DNA of 64,000 nucleotides from Norana najaformis (taxonomy: Eukaryota > Annelida > Clitellata > Crassiclitellata > Hormogastridae), in contig OZ029914.1 of the NCBI GenBank assembly GCA_964023275.1, forward strand, positions 38,540,424 to 38,604,423, given 5' to 3'. How positions within the stretch are numbered: the stretch's first letter is position 1; each line of letters opens with the position of its first letter. Positions 14,301-29,300 of the stretch are shown one piece after another. A model generated the notes under the pieces. The model saw only the letters and a program-made list of their open reading frames with translations, searched no databases and was not told where the DNA came from. A program made the position numbers and the translations under genes.

Positions 14301-17300
14301 CCTATCGATTTTGTTTTGACTGAGCGCCTGTGAATAAGCTGGTCCCCGCGGCACGGCTTTCGTTGGGCGCTGTAGAAATCTTGGGATTACGATTACGATT
14401 AAAGGGACAGAGAGGAAACCGGAAAGGCACTAGCACAGATTTTTAAGACTGGAGAAGTATCACGGGAAAGGAGACATGCATTCACAGTGTCATTGATTAA
14501 AAGAGGATCATAGAAGTGAATCATATATAAATATATATGGACAAGTCAAAGAGGAAGCTGGGATGGTTTGGCTATGTAGCAATTACAATAATTTGCAGTG
14601 GTTCTAATACAGGTTGAATATCTTCTGAATCACTTAAAGCCGATGTTATGTCATGTTCCGTTAAATCAGAATTTGGGGTAATACCATTATGAGAGATGGA
14701 TTGCATTGGTGTTATGAACAGTCAATTATGAAATTGCTAAATCGTATTTGCGTGAATCCTATGGGTTCGAATTGGCTTGACATTAAGGAAGTTTTTGTGT
14801 TAATCCAAAATGTGTAAAGCATATGGTTTAGGAAGCGACAGTGAGACTATACATTTTCGAAAACAAATTGAAAACAACAAAAGCGTAAAAAATTAACATA
14901 ATAATGAGGACCAGTCTTAACTGAAATTCAAATGTGTCTGTGTTCTTGTAATTTTATGTGTTTTCCTAACACGAAATCTGAAACGGTTAATATTAGGCTG
15001 TAGTACTCTTAAAAACTAAGTTTGGAATTGTAATTATAAACTTTTGTACGCCAGTTTCTAATAAACAAGGTGTCAACCGATGGCGCATCAAAATCAAGCC
15101 CTATACAGGTTCAGTTTAACACAAGATTCAGAGTCAGTCAGCTGAAACAGAAAGGCAGCCTATGTGGGATATGCCACCTAAAATGTATTACAGGTTCTTT
15201 ACGGCCCCAGAAAAACGATTTAAAAGGTTAGCAAAAAGACATTATTGAAATAGTAATATATTTAACTAAGAATATGCGAGTTGGTTTTTGGCCTATACTA
15301 TCTTAATAATTTGCTAGGCTTATTTAGCATGAAATTTTGTTCGGGGAGTGTCTAACTTCTTTATAGTATCACCCATCGGAGATCATTTTATAGTTTGCAC
15401 TTTATCTATGTTTCTTTTGTTGAGTTAGACGTATCGGTACGTTTATTGGTCATCGGCATGGCAGTGGAACTGGTCAAATCTGGTTGAAGGACCTCGAATG
15501 TGCTGGTACTGAAGAAAACATCGACAAATGCACGCATTCTTCTTGGGGAGCACAAACCTGCACTCACGAACAAGACGTCTCAATTAGTTGTGGCAAGTAC
15601 TTTATTCCAGCAGGCTTTTGAATACACAGACAACCACGTCAATGCAACTGTGTACTGAAAGCAAAGTGTTTTACTAGCTTATAAGTAGCTTGAGTTTAAT
15701 TTTTATAAAACCAAAAGAACTTGTCAATTTACTTTAAACTCTTTTCCTATTTTCCTACTTTCGTGTCATGGATTTTAGTTTATAAATGAGAACGAGAGCT
15801 AAAACAGCGTGTGCTTCTAAAAGATTTGAGTTTTTATTGAGTTTGAGATTTTACACAAAAATTGGCGTTGAACTAAAATTTTAAAGTCAATTTTGTTCAA
15901 TAGTATTATCACATGCGATTTGTAACTGCTTCAGTGTTCAACATTTGAGCGTGTACTCTGTACAGGAATAACGACGAGGCTTGTCAATTCACTATATGCA
16001 GCTCACAATCCAAAAGAGGGACGCTTAGAAATCTATTACGGCGGTGAATGGGGAACTGTTTGCAGCGATAACTTCACAGATACCAATGCAAAAGTAGCTT
16101 GTGCCAGCCTCGGTTTCGGGTATTTCAGATTATTTGCTTCCCTCGTATACATTATATTATTTAATGACTTGATCATTGATTTCCATTAGTAAGTTTTTTA
16201 TTTAACTGATATTGTAAATATAAATCATATCTCACGACGAGCTGCTTTTTAACTACTACAATTCTTCAAATCGTTGCTGGAAAAAGGTTTCCTGTTTCAG
16301 ATAAAAAGCAAGCAATTTCTCTGCATTCGCAGAAGAGCCTGGAATAGGTCTCGGCAGAATCATCAGCTACAGACCATTCTCAAACTGTTCATTTCTAGCG
16401 AAGGTTATTTAGTAAAGATGTCCCTCGACACATCGTACACTCTTTGCCTGTTGCAGCTCTTTGTCGAGACCACAATCGCCTTTTAGGAAGGAGCATTCTT
16501 CATAGACAGTCATAGACTCACCTCGGATACATGGCATGCCAATCAATCTGCTTGCGTCACTCTGCTCGATATAATCACAGCTTTCTACATGGCCGACTTC
16601 GAGATCCTATTCCCGCACTTACCCCCAAGAACTATTTAGAATCATAAGGAATTCGTGGCTTTACTACGTATTGAATGAATGGACAGTGATGTGGCCATGA
16701 ACTCTCATTGCACGGCGTAGATACCAGTTCCATTCTTTGAACCACAGAATACAGTTCTCGAGCCGGTTCTTTGCATCCTGTACACAAGATATCTAACTCA
16801 AAACATCATGCTCTGGGAGCGATGGTCCACAAGCAAAACCTATGCCAATGAAACTCAACTGTGCTGTACTTGTTATTTTTCTGACGCATTTCCCCTTTGT
16901 CTCTTTTAAGCGAGCTATTATGACCAAATGATGTCTTCCAATCGGCCTCGTTTGAATATGGTAAAGACGAAATATATTGGGCTAAGCACATGCCTGGCTG
17001 GGTCAAAGACTGTCGAAGAGTCGATGAAGTCGATAAACTTATCAGGATCAACAAGTTGTGATTCGTTTGAATGGAGAACCATCTGTAACTTGTGATATAA
17101 ATTCCGTCCACAGATCCTGCTTCCATCAGCTGAGTCAGAGCTGAGTCGTGCGATCCTAGCTATCGCTTAGTGCTGCAGGTATCAATGATTTTAGCTCATC
17201 CTTCTTTTTATTACTGCAGTTCCAACCATGCAGGCTGGTCAACGTTATGGTTGTATCAGCTCAAGTCTGTGCTCTGTAATGCCCGAGTTAATGCTTACAT

Positions 17301-20300
17301 GCCTAAATTCTCGCGCATTTTGAAATGTTTGCCAAAGCCTCTACAATGGTTTCCTGTTGCGCAACAGTTACCATTCGAGATCATCCTACTAGGATGGGAT
17401 CCAACTATCTGCAACGCATCAGCTTTGTGTTCCAGTATCAAAGGAAACAGTTAGGCGACTTTTTTGCCTGCGTGGATATGCAGCAGTTGCCCATCCGTTT
17501 ACCAATTCGTATCCTTCCTGTCTTTTTATGTGTTGAACCTTTATCTTCGGACATCTTCCAGTGCACAGAGTGTTGTGGAAAATAACTGCTCAGTGGTTTT
17601 TGTCTCTGAAACTAGATATAATGGAGCATTTATCGGAAATCGTCATGGTAATGGAACTGGTCAAATCTGGTTGGATGACGTCACTTGCAATGGAACTGAA
17701 CAGAGTATTGATGTGTGTTCACGAAGTCCCTTGGGTGTTCATGAATGCGGTCACAACGAAGCTGTGTCAATAAGATGTGGTAAGATTAATTGAAAATGTT
17801 TCACTTGGTATCCGCATCGATGCATCGATTATAAAATTACTATTATTACTGTGGATTAATTATACGAAATTCCTCTACAGAATTCGAGGAACTACGAATA
17901 TGCGAGTCTGCCATACGGTCGCGAGGAGAATAAAGATTTTAAAAACGATTTCGGCATAGAATTATATACGATCTTCTAATAAATATAAAAACTTGCCTTT
18001 GTAGGAGACACTCGAGACTTGGCCGTGCGGTTAATCGATTATTTCGAGTATAATTCAATGGAGGGACGAATGGAGATCTACTATTCCGGAATCTGGGGAT
18101 CAGTGTGTGATCACTACTTTACGAATGTCAACGCAAGAGTGGCATGTGCCAGTCTTGGATTTGGGTAAGTTCCCTACTCGTATATTTATGCACTATTAGA
18201 TACGTTGTTGACTTAAGTGAAAGATGTATAATCTGAATGCATCATTGATTAATTTTGGATCAAATTAACGAATTATATTTTCAATGCTAGTACTTGAAAA
18301 TTACAATGAAGATAAGTCCTCATGTTGATAGACGTTCTATGTAGAATATTTATTTTTGCCTCTTTGTTCAACTTGAAATAATGATAAGCAGGTTCACTGT
18401 TGGTAAGCAAGACTGTCAGTCTACTTCCTGCAAAGTTGTATCGAACATGCTGCAAAAGAATTCTTAGTGCTGCTAAAGAGATTGAAGCGTATAAGCTCAG
18501 ACATAGGCTCAGACTGTTACATGGTCTCGGTAAGACAGTCCGAGACAGATTCGTGGACCCTGATGACTGACTCTGTTGCAAAGTAAGGTTAGTGTTGCTT
18601 GTAGTTTATATGTATGATGTAGACAGTTATTTTACTATTTTTTTATTTATACTCAGCTACGTCGGTTCAGTAATTGGAAATCGTTACGAAGGTGCAACAG
18701 GTGAAATATGGCTGGATGACGTAAAATGCACTGGAACAGAAAGTAGCATAGAACAATGCAGTCATCGAGGGTGGGGCGTGCACAATTGCGGCCAAGATGA
18801 AACTGTCTCAATTAGTTGTGGTAAGTATATGTTACAGCTTTAGCACAACTGATGTCGCGTCTTACTTGGACTCTACATATTACCTCTCTGATAGCTCTCA
18901 AGTATTTTACAATTGTTTTTCTTACAGATATTTATTTAGTATTAGGATGCTTCTTAGTGATATACTATGACAACTCATGCTCTTTACCATTTTAGCTATT
19001 AGGTTATTCCAAGAGGCATACAGTTTCTACATCTTTTTCACCGAAGATTAAGTTAATGTGTATAGTATTTTGAGCATTACAGGTCTGCGTCTTTTCGTTC
19101 GAAACTATAACTGTGTAATAAAATTTTGATCATTCTTACTTATAAAGTCAGAGGTACGCTCTTTAGCTCATCAGCAAGAAACTTACACACCATAAGAAGA
19201 TTTGTAACGGTAAGTTTCTAGAATGCTAAAAAAGTAATTGCCAATCTTAAGAGCTGTCAATTTCGGTCCCACAACCTGTACCTTCTATTTCAATATGCCT
19301 ACTGCAAGTACCATTCTAACGAAACTTCACCTTCCACTACTAGATAATGGACAAAATTAAAGTAACTGCTCTTGTTCTCCTTGATCTATCTGCCGCTTTT
19401 GGTACTGTTGATCATGTGTACCCCTTCACCGCCTTGAACATTATTTCGGTCTTTATGGTCCCGCTCCACTTTTATCTGAATCTTACTTGCACCTTTATAA
19501 TCAGTTATCATCAACCCACTCACTTCTGCTCCTGCTGTCTTGAAGTGCGGCGTTCCACAAGGTTCTGCAATGGACTCGCTCCTTATCACATTATACAACT
19601 CTATTCCACTCGGTTCACTGTTTACTGGTAGCTCTCTTGACTGCCACACTTACGTCAATGATGCCCAGCTATTCCTTTCAGTTGACAGTTCCATGTCTAA
19701 TTCTCAATCCATGTATAATTTCTAACTACTTGTTTCTGCTGTGGTGATGTTCAGTCTTAGTCTTAGATGGCTTCTGAGTCCTTCAAAAACCGAATTGCTT
19801 CTCCTAGATAAAATCCAACAGCTCTTCAAGTTTAATTAGCTTAAGCCTGTTCAGTTATTTGGCTTCTAACAAATTGGACTGAATGCACACGCAGTCTAGG
19901 CATAATATTTGACTACAGCATCCCCAATTCTAATCATGTTCGGGCTACTGCACAGTTTATATATATATAGCTCAATTTCACATACGAGATATCCGTAAAT
20001 CATATAACATTTGAATCTTATTGTCCCGATCTCTGTAGCAAATTTGTTGATTTTTAGAAGACATGACAACTGTAACTCAATTCTCATTAGCATTACTAGG
20101 GAATTCTGAATCGACTACAAGTGGTTCGAAACTTTCTTGCCAAAGCCATAACAAAGACTCCCTATAAATATTAGTATATTACGCCAATCTTGCATCCATT
20201 ACACTGGCTGTTCTTCGAGCAAGAAACCTATTTTAAAATCTGTCTTATAATGTACAAAGTACTACATTTAAATCAGCCGACCTATCTGTGTTCTATGCTC

Positions 20301-23300
20301 ATACGTCATAACAACAGATGTTTCACTCGATCAGTGTATTTGCCACTCTTGTTGTGTTTCTTACCAGCATGAAGTTGGGTTATCAAACGTTCTCGGCAGT
20401 ATGTCCAATTAAGGCTTTGGAATTCGCTGCTAAGTTCTGTTCGCTGTCAGTTTTTTTATTGTCATTGATGCTAAACTGAAAAAGGTCTGTCTTAACCTGC
20501 TTTCGAACAGCAGCTTGCCTCCTTGATTCTCTGATCTATCGGAATGAAATTCGACCTGGCGTCTATTCTGGATAACGATTTTGATTACGATTTCACAGGA
20601 AGCGATAATCGATCGCTAATTATATTGGGCACTATGAGATCGACACTGTATATGTCATCAGATTAGATTACACTACATTTACAAGTATGACGTTTGAGGC
20701 CCAGGGATAGATGCTATAATGTTTTAACTGCGCCATTTTAAAAAAAGAGACACAAAACCCCAACTTTTTATCTCTGTAGCGCGAGTCTGGAGCGCTGAAA
20801 TAGCACTAACGCCCGTGTACGTCAGTCTATATTTACTGACTTTCTGGCTGCTGCTCTGACAGTTGCTAGATATTGGTGAGCCATCGTCTGCTGCTCTGTG
20901 CATTAGACACCGGCGTCATAGAGGTTGATAACTAATAACAATAATAATAATAATAATAATTATAATAATAATAATAATAATAATATCATTCATCTCTGAT
21001 TTGGGCCGTTGTCTATCTCGCATTTCGGGAGACGCGAGATAATCTAGCTATTTTTTTCAGCGGCTCTCAATTATAATTGAACGTTTCAACGCCGTCGCCT
21101 TTCGCAGCACCTTCTCTCTGCCAGAGCCGGATGAGACGTAGCCATTCCAGATGTTCATTACTGTCTCCAGACTAATTTTTTCACCACCTGAGGGATTATA
21201 CCTACCTCGGGTTAAAAATAATAAGCTCTCAATAATAATAATAACAATAACAACAACAACACGGTTTTCTTAACTCATTGACCTGTTGTTTACATAATAT
21301 GAATTAAATCGCTTAATGGGTTTCTTGTTTGCAAAGCCTTAAACACTTTCATAGAGAAATTATTTGTTTTAGGAACCACTGCGCGACTTGTCAATCCCAC
21401 CGGAAATTCAATGGAAGGACGATTGGAGATTTACTATGCGGGTGTTTGGGGAACTGTTTGCGACGACGGTTTCAGCAATATCAGTGCTCAAGTTGTGTGT
21501 GTAAGTCTTGGTTTTAGGTAAGTTCGAATCTTTTACGTCTTTATAAGGCAGATATACATAAACAATTACCATAAAATGTTGTTAATGTGTCTTTTTTTAT
21601 AACGTCATCCCTTGCGTTTTATAATTTTTGGGACCGGCTCTGAGAAATTGAATTCTATCAACGACCTTCTCATTCTCGGATTTGTATTTAATTAAATAAT
21701 GCACTCGGTTTTGTATAAAATTAGATAACCTTTATGTAAATTTTCCAAGTACTTCTGGAGTTAATGTCAATTTGAAATCATGACCATCAAATTTATGATT
21801 CTGAGAGAAATGCGCTCAGCGGTGGGATGTGTTTTCTTCTTAGCAATCAATAACTTAAATTAAGCACTCTCCTTCGCTAGAGCCTGGGAGAATAATTATG
21901 ACAATTAAATATCTTAAATGAGCAGACAGCTAACTTTGAAACGAGTTTAATGTCTGTTATATGGCACACGAGTGCCAAAATCGACCACCCAAAAAGGGAT
22001 TTTCATCTCGGCTCATCACAACTAATGCATTAATGATATGTAATATTTTTAAGCGTCAGAATTAAGATTTAAGTTAGAAATGGCACGGATTCGAAGGTTT
22101 GACCAAAATATGTTAACAAGTCAATACATGTGTACTGACAGTAAAACGGTTCTTTATATGCTAGTCTGCGTCTAAAAAAGGCTCCGTAGGTGAAAACAGT
22201 CGTCTTCCAGTATCTTGAAGGGAAGCCGTGCAGAAGTTCAGCTGCTTAATTTTCGCGGATTTGATCCTTCTTAGCTGGTGGGTCGTAAATCGTTGGATGA
22301 TAACAAGATGTGCTGTTTGGGTTTTCGTGCATTAAATAAAAACATGCTCAAAATTTTTGCAGCGACCTTTACAAAGCAACATATAGTGCGTGATTCGTTT
22401 CGGTCAATGCCTTCGAGTTGTCAACCCATTAGGAGATGCACGTGTTATTTAATCTTCGGCTCTCCGGATGTTGCACGCTTGAAAGTCACTGTAGCGAATT
22501 CATTTCTATCCAATTTCCTCCTTTTTCAACTTATTTCATTCCGCTCTAAACTTTTACCTTTATATATCAATCAGGTATCTCTGACAGATCCAATTCCAAT
22601 CAGCAGACCACTGTCCATCCTACTTGTCTCCCTCTCTCAGTCTCATCTTATGACAGCTCTGAGCAAATTAATGATAGTGTGGCCTTACTTATTAATAATG
22701 CAGTTCAGTTCGAACATGTTAAAACAAATGTTACCTATATAATAAACAAGCTATATAATACATTCTTCACTCACGTAAAACACTAATATGATCGTCGCCT
22801 CGCCCGCATTTCATTGCAGCGTTAATTAAAAGTAAAACGTCTTTCGGGCCAGTTTCTGAAAATTTGCATTGTGCGATTAAGACTCATTTTTTCGGAGCTG
22901 GTCGCATCTATTTGGCGATTCCTTGCTTTTCTTCTTCCTTCTGGGTGGAAGTAATCCATCCTAGACGAGGGATCAGCCACACGGATCCTTCTTCTCCATT
23001 TGATTCTATCTCCAGTATCTTCCTTTTTCAATTTGCGGAGCTTTATGTCTTGTTGAATCATATCTCCTCATATCTTCTTTTGTCATCTCCGATTGCGGCG
23101 TCCGTAGACCTCTGCTTTCATAATTCTGAAAAAAAGATCTTTGGCGCGTCCTAACCAAGATGAATTTTACTACAAAATACCTTAGGCAGGTCTGTAGCAT
23201 TCTTCTATAACCAAGTTAATTTAAGGAAGTACGCAAGTATGAAAGTATTACCAGACTCACTCATTAGTAGTTGTTGAAATTTGTTGGAGTTTAGGGTGAA

Positions 23301-26300
23301 GGAGAGGGGGCAGCTAGTGCAGAAACACCAACTGATGTCAACGCCTGGTCGAGCCAGTGAAGTTGGAATGAGACCCTGAATAATTGTTTTGTTCAGACAG
23401 AGAGATCGGATCTGATAACTGGGAAGTGAATCGCAGCCCACCTAGAGAGCGATTGCATAATCAGAGGCAAGAGAAACAGGCAGCCGGACGGGTACAGATA
23501 CAGAGAGAGATACGCAGACAGACTGCACTGAGTAAGCTGTAGATTGCACAACAGGACCGATACAAGAGTCGAGGTTTAGACGCCAGAGAAGTCAGTCGAA
23601 CTCTGGACGTAACAGAATACGGTCGAACTCTACGAGTTCGCTCTAAGAGCTAGAATCAGTTGAAATATAAGCTCTTATAAAGTCTACAGCCTTCTAGCCT
23701 TATGGGAAGATTAGATTGAAATTTCTCGTTGGCTAAAGTTTCTCGCTCGCTCTGTGTGTAACTCTGATTGAACTAGAATCACGCTTGCGTTGTCAGACTT
23801 TGATTGAAAGATTTTCCTGTAAAGAGTGTTAAGCGAATAAACGATGAAAACTGAACAGTACGAACTGGAAGAGAAACCTTTCATCATAACAGGTGGAACT
23901 AGAAACTATGTCATAATCTACAGTCAGGAAAAGAACTTCGATGCAGCATCGTGATACATGAACCAAAAACAAAGTTTATATTACGCCTCCGGTCGTACTC
24001 ATTTCAGAGGTTTAAATCTCGGGATAGCACGGTCCGTACACGAGGACTTTAAATGGCGTGGCGCCCATTCAAACGGGTAGCGGTGATGAAGGATCTCACC
24101 TAATAAATTCATTGCAAAAATGAGCAGGGTCATCGCAATAAGGTTGCTATAGAAAACCGCATAGATTTACATTTACTCATCAAAATATTTGCATAGAAAT
24201 TTACTTGAGTCAAAGGTCTGTTGATTTGATGTGCATACGCGTGTTACGTGATGACTGACAAGCACCAAATACGTGGTGGGAGTGGTGTGATTGGCTGGCA
24301 GAGACCTGGGGCAGGCGAGCTTTATCACGTGGGCACTCACGGGGCCTACAGTGTGATGAGTCAGAGGGTTTTTGAAAAACCCATGAGGGTGCAAAACAAG
24401 ACACTGATCTAAGCCTGTTTATTCTGGTCTGCTGCCTTAGCGGGAAATTGCCTATATAAATGATATTGTAAAAGAAGCGCGAAGATTTGTTACAATGGTC
24501 TGGAGTATGCTAAGTTGAAAGTTGCAAATGTAATTGATAGATTTGTGCGTTAGAAACTATGACGATTTAAGTACTTCTTGTGGTTGAAATGTTCGTTTTT
24601 ATTATAATCTTCAAAATCAAAGATTGCGAGTCGACGATTCGAAGCCCGATCGTTGCAACTAGGAAAGATCGTCAACTTAAACCTTTCAATATTCAATTTT
24701 TCTCAGAAGTAAATGCCGAATCCAACTCAATCCACACAAGTGGCCATGTGTTGAACATATGATTTATTGGATTCTTAGTTTTTTTTAGCCAGACATATAG
24801 CTAAATATGCATGTGACATAGTTATGAATATAATGATTATTTGTGATATTAGTCGTGTCGGCACTTTCATCGGGTCTCGTTATGGAAGTGGAACTGGACA
24901 AATCTGGTTGGATGACGTCGTATGCAGCGGCACCGAAAAACGCCTCGAACAGTGCTCTTCCCAGCCCTGGGGCGTTCACAACTGCGATCATAATCAAGAT
25001 GTATCAATCACTTGTCGTTGGCGTCCAGGTTTGAACTCTGTCTCCAATCCTAGAAAACAGCCCTAAGTATAGTAGGTACCGATAGCTTGGAGGGTGCTGC
25101 ATAAAACTACGAATGAATAAGCGGATGAACGAATGAACAAACGAATGAAGGAATGACAGAATGGACGAACGGATGAACGAAAGAGTGTGCGAGCGAGCTA
25201 ATGGGCGAAGGATAAGAAATGGGTTAATGAAGAAAGAGCGAACGAACGAACGGACGGATGAAGGAGTGAAGTAAAGAACAAACGAAAATAGGAATTTATT
25301 AACGATCAAATGAAGGAACGAGCAAAAACACAAACGAACGAACCGAAAGAACGAACGAAGAAGCGAAGAAAAAACGAAGGAACGAATGAATGATCGAAAG
25401 AACGATTGAACGAGCGAACGAACCTACGTGCAATCCAGGTTATGCGAACACTTTCTTAGAACGTACATTTTAATATAAAATGGCTTCACTTGTCTCACTG
25501 TTTTCTCAGAACAAAAATTATTGTTGATTATTGAAATTAAAATATCCAATACGATAGAGTATTTAATAATCAGTTTCAATTAGCGCGACGGAGTCTTAAA
25601 CTAAAACACCCCTGATTCTTCCTTTAAAACACGTTTCAGTGACTGGCAACATAGTCTTTACACATTTTCACATATACACATAGAACATTTTCTGGAATCG
25701 TTTAATAAGTTATTGGTTTTCTTAGGGGAATGTTCTTTTTATTCCATATTTACCCTATTGTGAAGTAAACCCGCTTCTGGGCTGTATTACCAAGTCTCTG
25801 ATTTTCGAGAGTAAACTGCTAAAAAAGAAACCTGTATCTGGAAGAAGTGAGAGTATCGATGATGACTTCGCATGGTTACAAGTTTATTCTATCCTGTGCA
25901 TCGCCAGGATTGAACATGTCTGGGCAACCACTTTAGCAACCTCCAATGTTACTGATGAAAGCATTACAGCAAGATACTGAAACAACGTAGGAGAGGAGGA
26001 TCTAAGGGAGCGTGGTATTATCTATCACCAGGGTTTCAGAGCTGAGCCAAAGCTGTCAGCGATTTTTAAAATATTTTTGAATTTCTATTTAAAATGTAAA
26101 TTTTGAAGGTTGATTTTTGCTGAAACCGATACCCTTCAATAGCAAATTTTGACTGATACTGAGATGTTACGAGGTCTTTAGCGGAGTTCATTGACAAGCC
26201 CTGACCATGGACGATATTAGAGGGTATTTTAACATCTCTAATAAAAGTATGAATTCTAGAAAAAGCATTAGTTACTTTCGTATCTAGTTTAATATAACGT

Positions 26301-29300
26301 ATTTCAATTACTTCTCAATAGCGCTGCTTACTCCAGCCAAATTATGTTAAAGGCCCAACCTACGGATTCCCATCAAGAGTCGAAGGTCGTTCTGATTGCT
26401 TTCACTAAATAAAGCGGTCCAGTAGTAGTGAGCATTCAGTAACAGACGTTGCTATGGGGCCTCTAAAATGCGACCGTATGTCATCAAAAAGCAAATGAAA
26501 TCATATGCGAAATCTCTAAAACACCAAGTCAGTAGCAGTAGAAGTTCTGAAAATGATTAGAAACGTTATTAAGCATTGTAGCGATTTTCTTAATATTCGC
26601 ATTGCATCTACAATAAATGTGTTGGCTAGATTGTACATAGTTATTATGTTAAGTTAGGCATAGCGGAGAACATTTGCTCAATTGTGGATTGATTGTTTAC
26701 TGATATATAATATTTCTATATATATATATATACATATATATATAACTGAAGAGCTAGACTTTTGATTGTCCATTTATACGCCTACATTACCTCTACGTAA
26801 ATCACCGTCTATTAATTAAAGTGATGGTCTATTAATAAAAATGACGGTCCATTAATGAAAGTGAGGATCCAGTGTCAGCCGTGTTAGCAGCGCAGTCCGC
26901 GTTGAGACGAAGAATTTGCAGAAATGGCAGATTAGACAAACAGATGACCAACATATCCCCAGATATGTGCAGACTTAATGCGTCTCAGTTAAAATTTTAA
27001 CAGAATTTTGACAAGTTTTTAACAACAGCCCATCTTCACTGATGCGAACTAAGCCTTAAAAGGTAAGAAAGTTTACCTAGCAGTTTCTAGCAAGCATTAT
27101 GAAAAGGCAAAATATGAATCTAAAATTGTCACAATTGTCGGGCTATACTTACATCCTTACATTGAAAATGTTCTGCGATCGTCTGATTATTTCTTTTTCT
27201 TTTCTTTGCAGACTGTGGCAACACGTTCTATTCTGGACTTAGTGGAAGAATTTCAACTCCAAATGTTACGATGCATTACTCGGATGACCTGAGTTGTACC
27301 TATTCCATCTCACTCCCTGATCGACATAAAGCTGTTATTACCTTCCTGTCATTAAACCCCAGGTTAACATATCAGGTAACAGTTAATATCAAAATATGTA
27401 CTGAAGATGTGACGTATTTTCTGCGTGTAATTCCAATGATTGATGGCCACTTTACTATTTTTAGAAGGGCTCGCAGTTCCAATCTTTATTAATTTAATAC
27501 ATTGACTATTTCGATTGTAAATCAAAAATTGTAAATCCCTACCTTTTTAGTCCATTAACTCACCGAAAAATGCAAGAACAGACAACATGTCAAAATTTAA
27601 AACCAGTTTAGAGTTATAATTAAATTGTCAGCCTCCACTTTGCAAAAGTGCAGATCGCGATAGTAACACCTACGTCACAACGATAGATTGTAAACCCTTT
27701 TTCTTCCCATGTGGTTTGGCAGCAGGCCGCATTGTCCGCCATGGGTATCCGTACACCATGGTTCACTGCGACCGCGGACGAGGTGAGACTTATCCTTTGT
27801 TTCGAGGTCAAAGTTTGTCATCTCGGTCTAGAGCCGAGCTTCAAGTTTGTATGCCAGGATGTTTTGCCTCCGGTGTAAGAAACACACGGAGACTTTAAAT
27901 GAGACAAGCGCGGGGCTGTGGAATGGAAGACCGCTATGAAGGGGACCTGAGCCGTCTGCGGTGCTAAGAAGAGCCAGATTATGGCTGGAAAAGAGGCAGC
28001 GGGTGGTGGATTACTGAACAGTGCAGGCAGCTTCCAAAACACGTGCGAGTACTCCTGCTGTGGCCATTCACGAAGCTCGATAGGCGGTTGTCACAGGGCT
28101 ACCGTGGCGTTAACCAGCTCGCTCGTGCGTGCCTCCACCACGACGTGGCTTATGCACAGCATAAGGACACCGCTAGGCGCAACCACGCAGACGACATTCT
28201 CGCTGCGGCGTCGAAGATCGCATATGCTGATGACGCCCCGGAGTATGAGAAGCGCGCCCGACTCGTATCGGCTATTATGTCGGCGAAGTCGCGGTTGGGG
28301 ATGGGAGTCGGAACGGTGTGCCGCCTTCCCACTGCTAAGAAAGTCCCGCGCTTGACTGTTGCACGTAGCTTGTCCAGGCAATAGATGGCTGATGGAATTT
28401 CCGCAATACACTACAGCCCTAAGGGGTACTGGCGAGGTACGACTGCAGTGAACAAGCTGGCCTCGGCCGCTAAAGTTTCCAGGGCCGATTGGCTGAAGAA
28501 GCAAGCTGTGTGGCAGATCTATCTGCCGGCGCCGCGCTATATACCACGTCCAATGTTCGACGAAGACCGACCCAACGCCGTGCACCAGTCTGACCTACTT
28601 TATTTACCTCATGAAAATGTGGGCTGAAAGAGGTACAAGTACTGTATGCCTTGGATGTTGTCGATGTCGCCTCACGATAAAAAAATGCTGAATAGCTGAC
28701 TAATAAGAGCGGTGCGGAAGTCGCCGCGCCATTGGGCCGGTTCTACAAGCGCGGGCCACTGACTTGGCCTCGACTTCTTCAGGTCGAGCCTGGGCGCGAG
28801 TTTATGAGCGCTGTTACACAGATGCTGGCAAAGCGGGATGTGCATGTGAGACGTGGACAGGCTGGCAATCATCGGCAGCAGGGAATCGTTGAACGCTTCA
28901 ATCGCACTTTAGCAGAGCGACTGTTTGGGACGCAGTACGCTCAGGGGTTGCTTCTTGCTGCGCGTGGGTCCACAGAGCGGTCGGTCGAATAGGTGTGCCA
29001 GCTGCCTCAGGTAGTGGCTGCGCTGAACGACGAGCCGACGTGATTGACGGCTGATTCCATTAGGACTTAGCGTGTGGCAGGGGGCCCTCTCTCCCGGCCG
29101 GCTGTGTCGTTGGCCTGGACTAACCTATACTCGGGCATGATGTCTCGGTTCGGTATTTGTACGCGTCTGGCGAGCTCGATGGTGGTGGAAGACGCGCCAC
29201 TGACCATGCGTGGTCGCTCACAATCCACGCCATTTCGAATGTTGTCCGGCAGGCTGGCCGGCCGGCATTGTACTATCTGTTGGACGGGTCCGCCCGCGGG

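Noticed and set aside
22278..22742. 154-codon ORF in the domain 7 intron
   Set aside because: No recognisable motifs, no splice context and irregular composition; treated as chance.
23640..23905. Solo LTR with TATA, AATAAA and primer-binding site
   Set aside because: Suggestive order of signals, but no second LTR or target duplication could be found by eye.
25004..25333. 109-codon reverse-strand frame rich in Ser, Phe and His
   Set aside because: Translation of the GAACGAATGAAC satellite.
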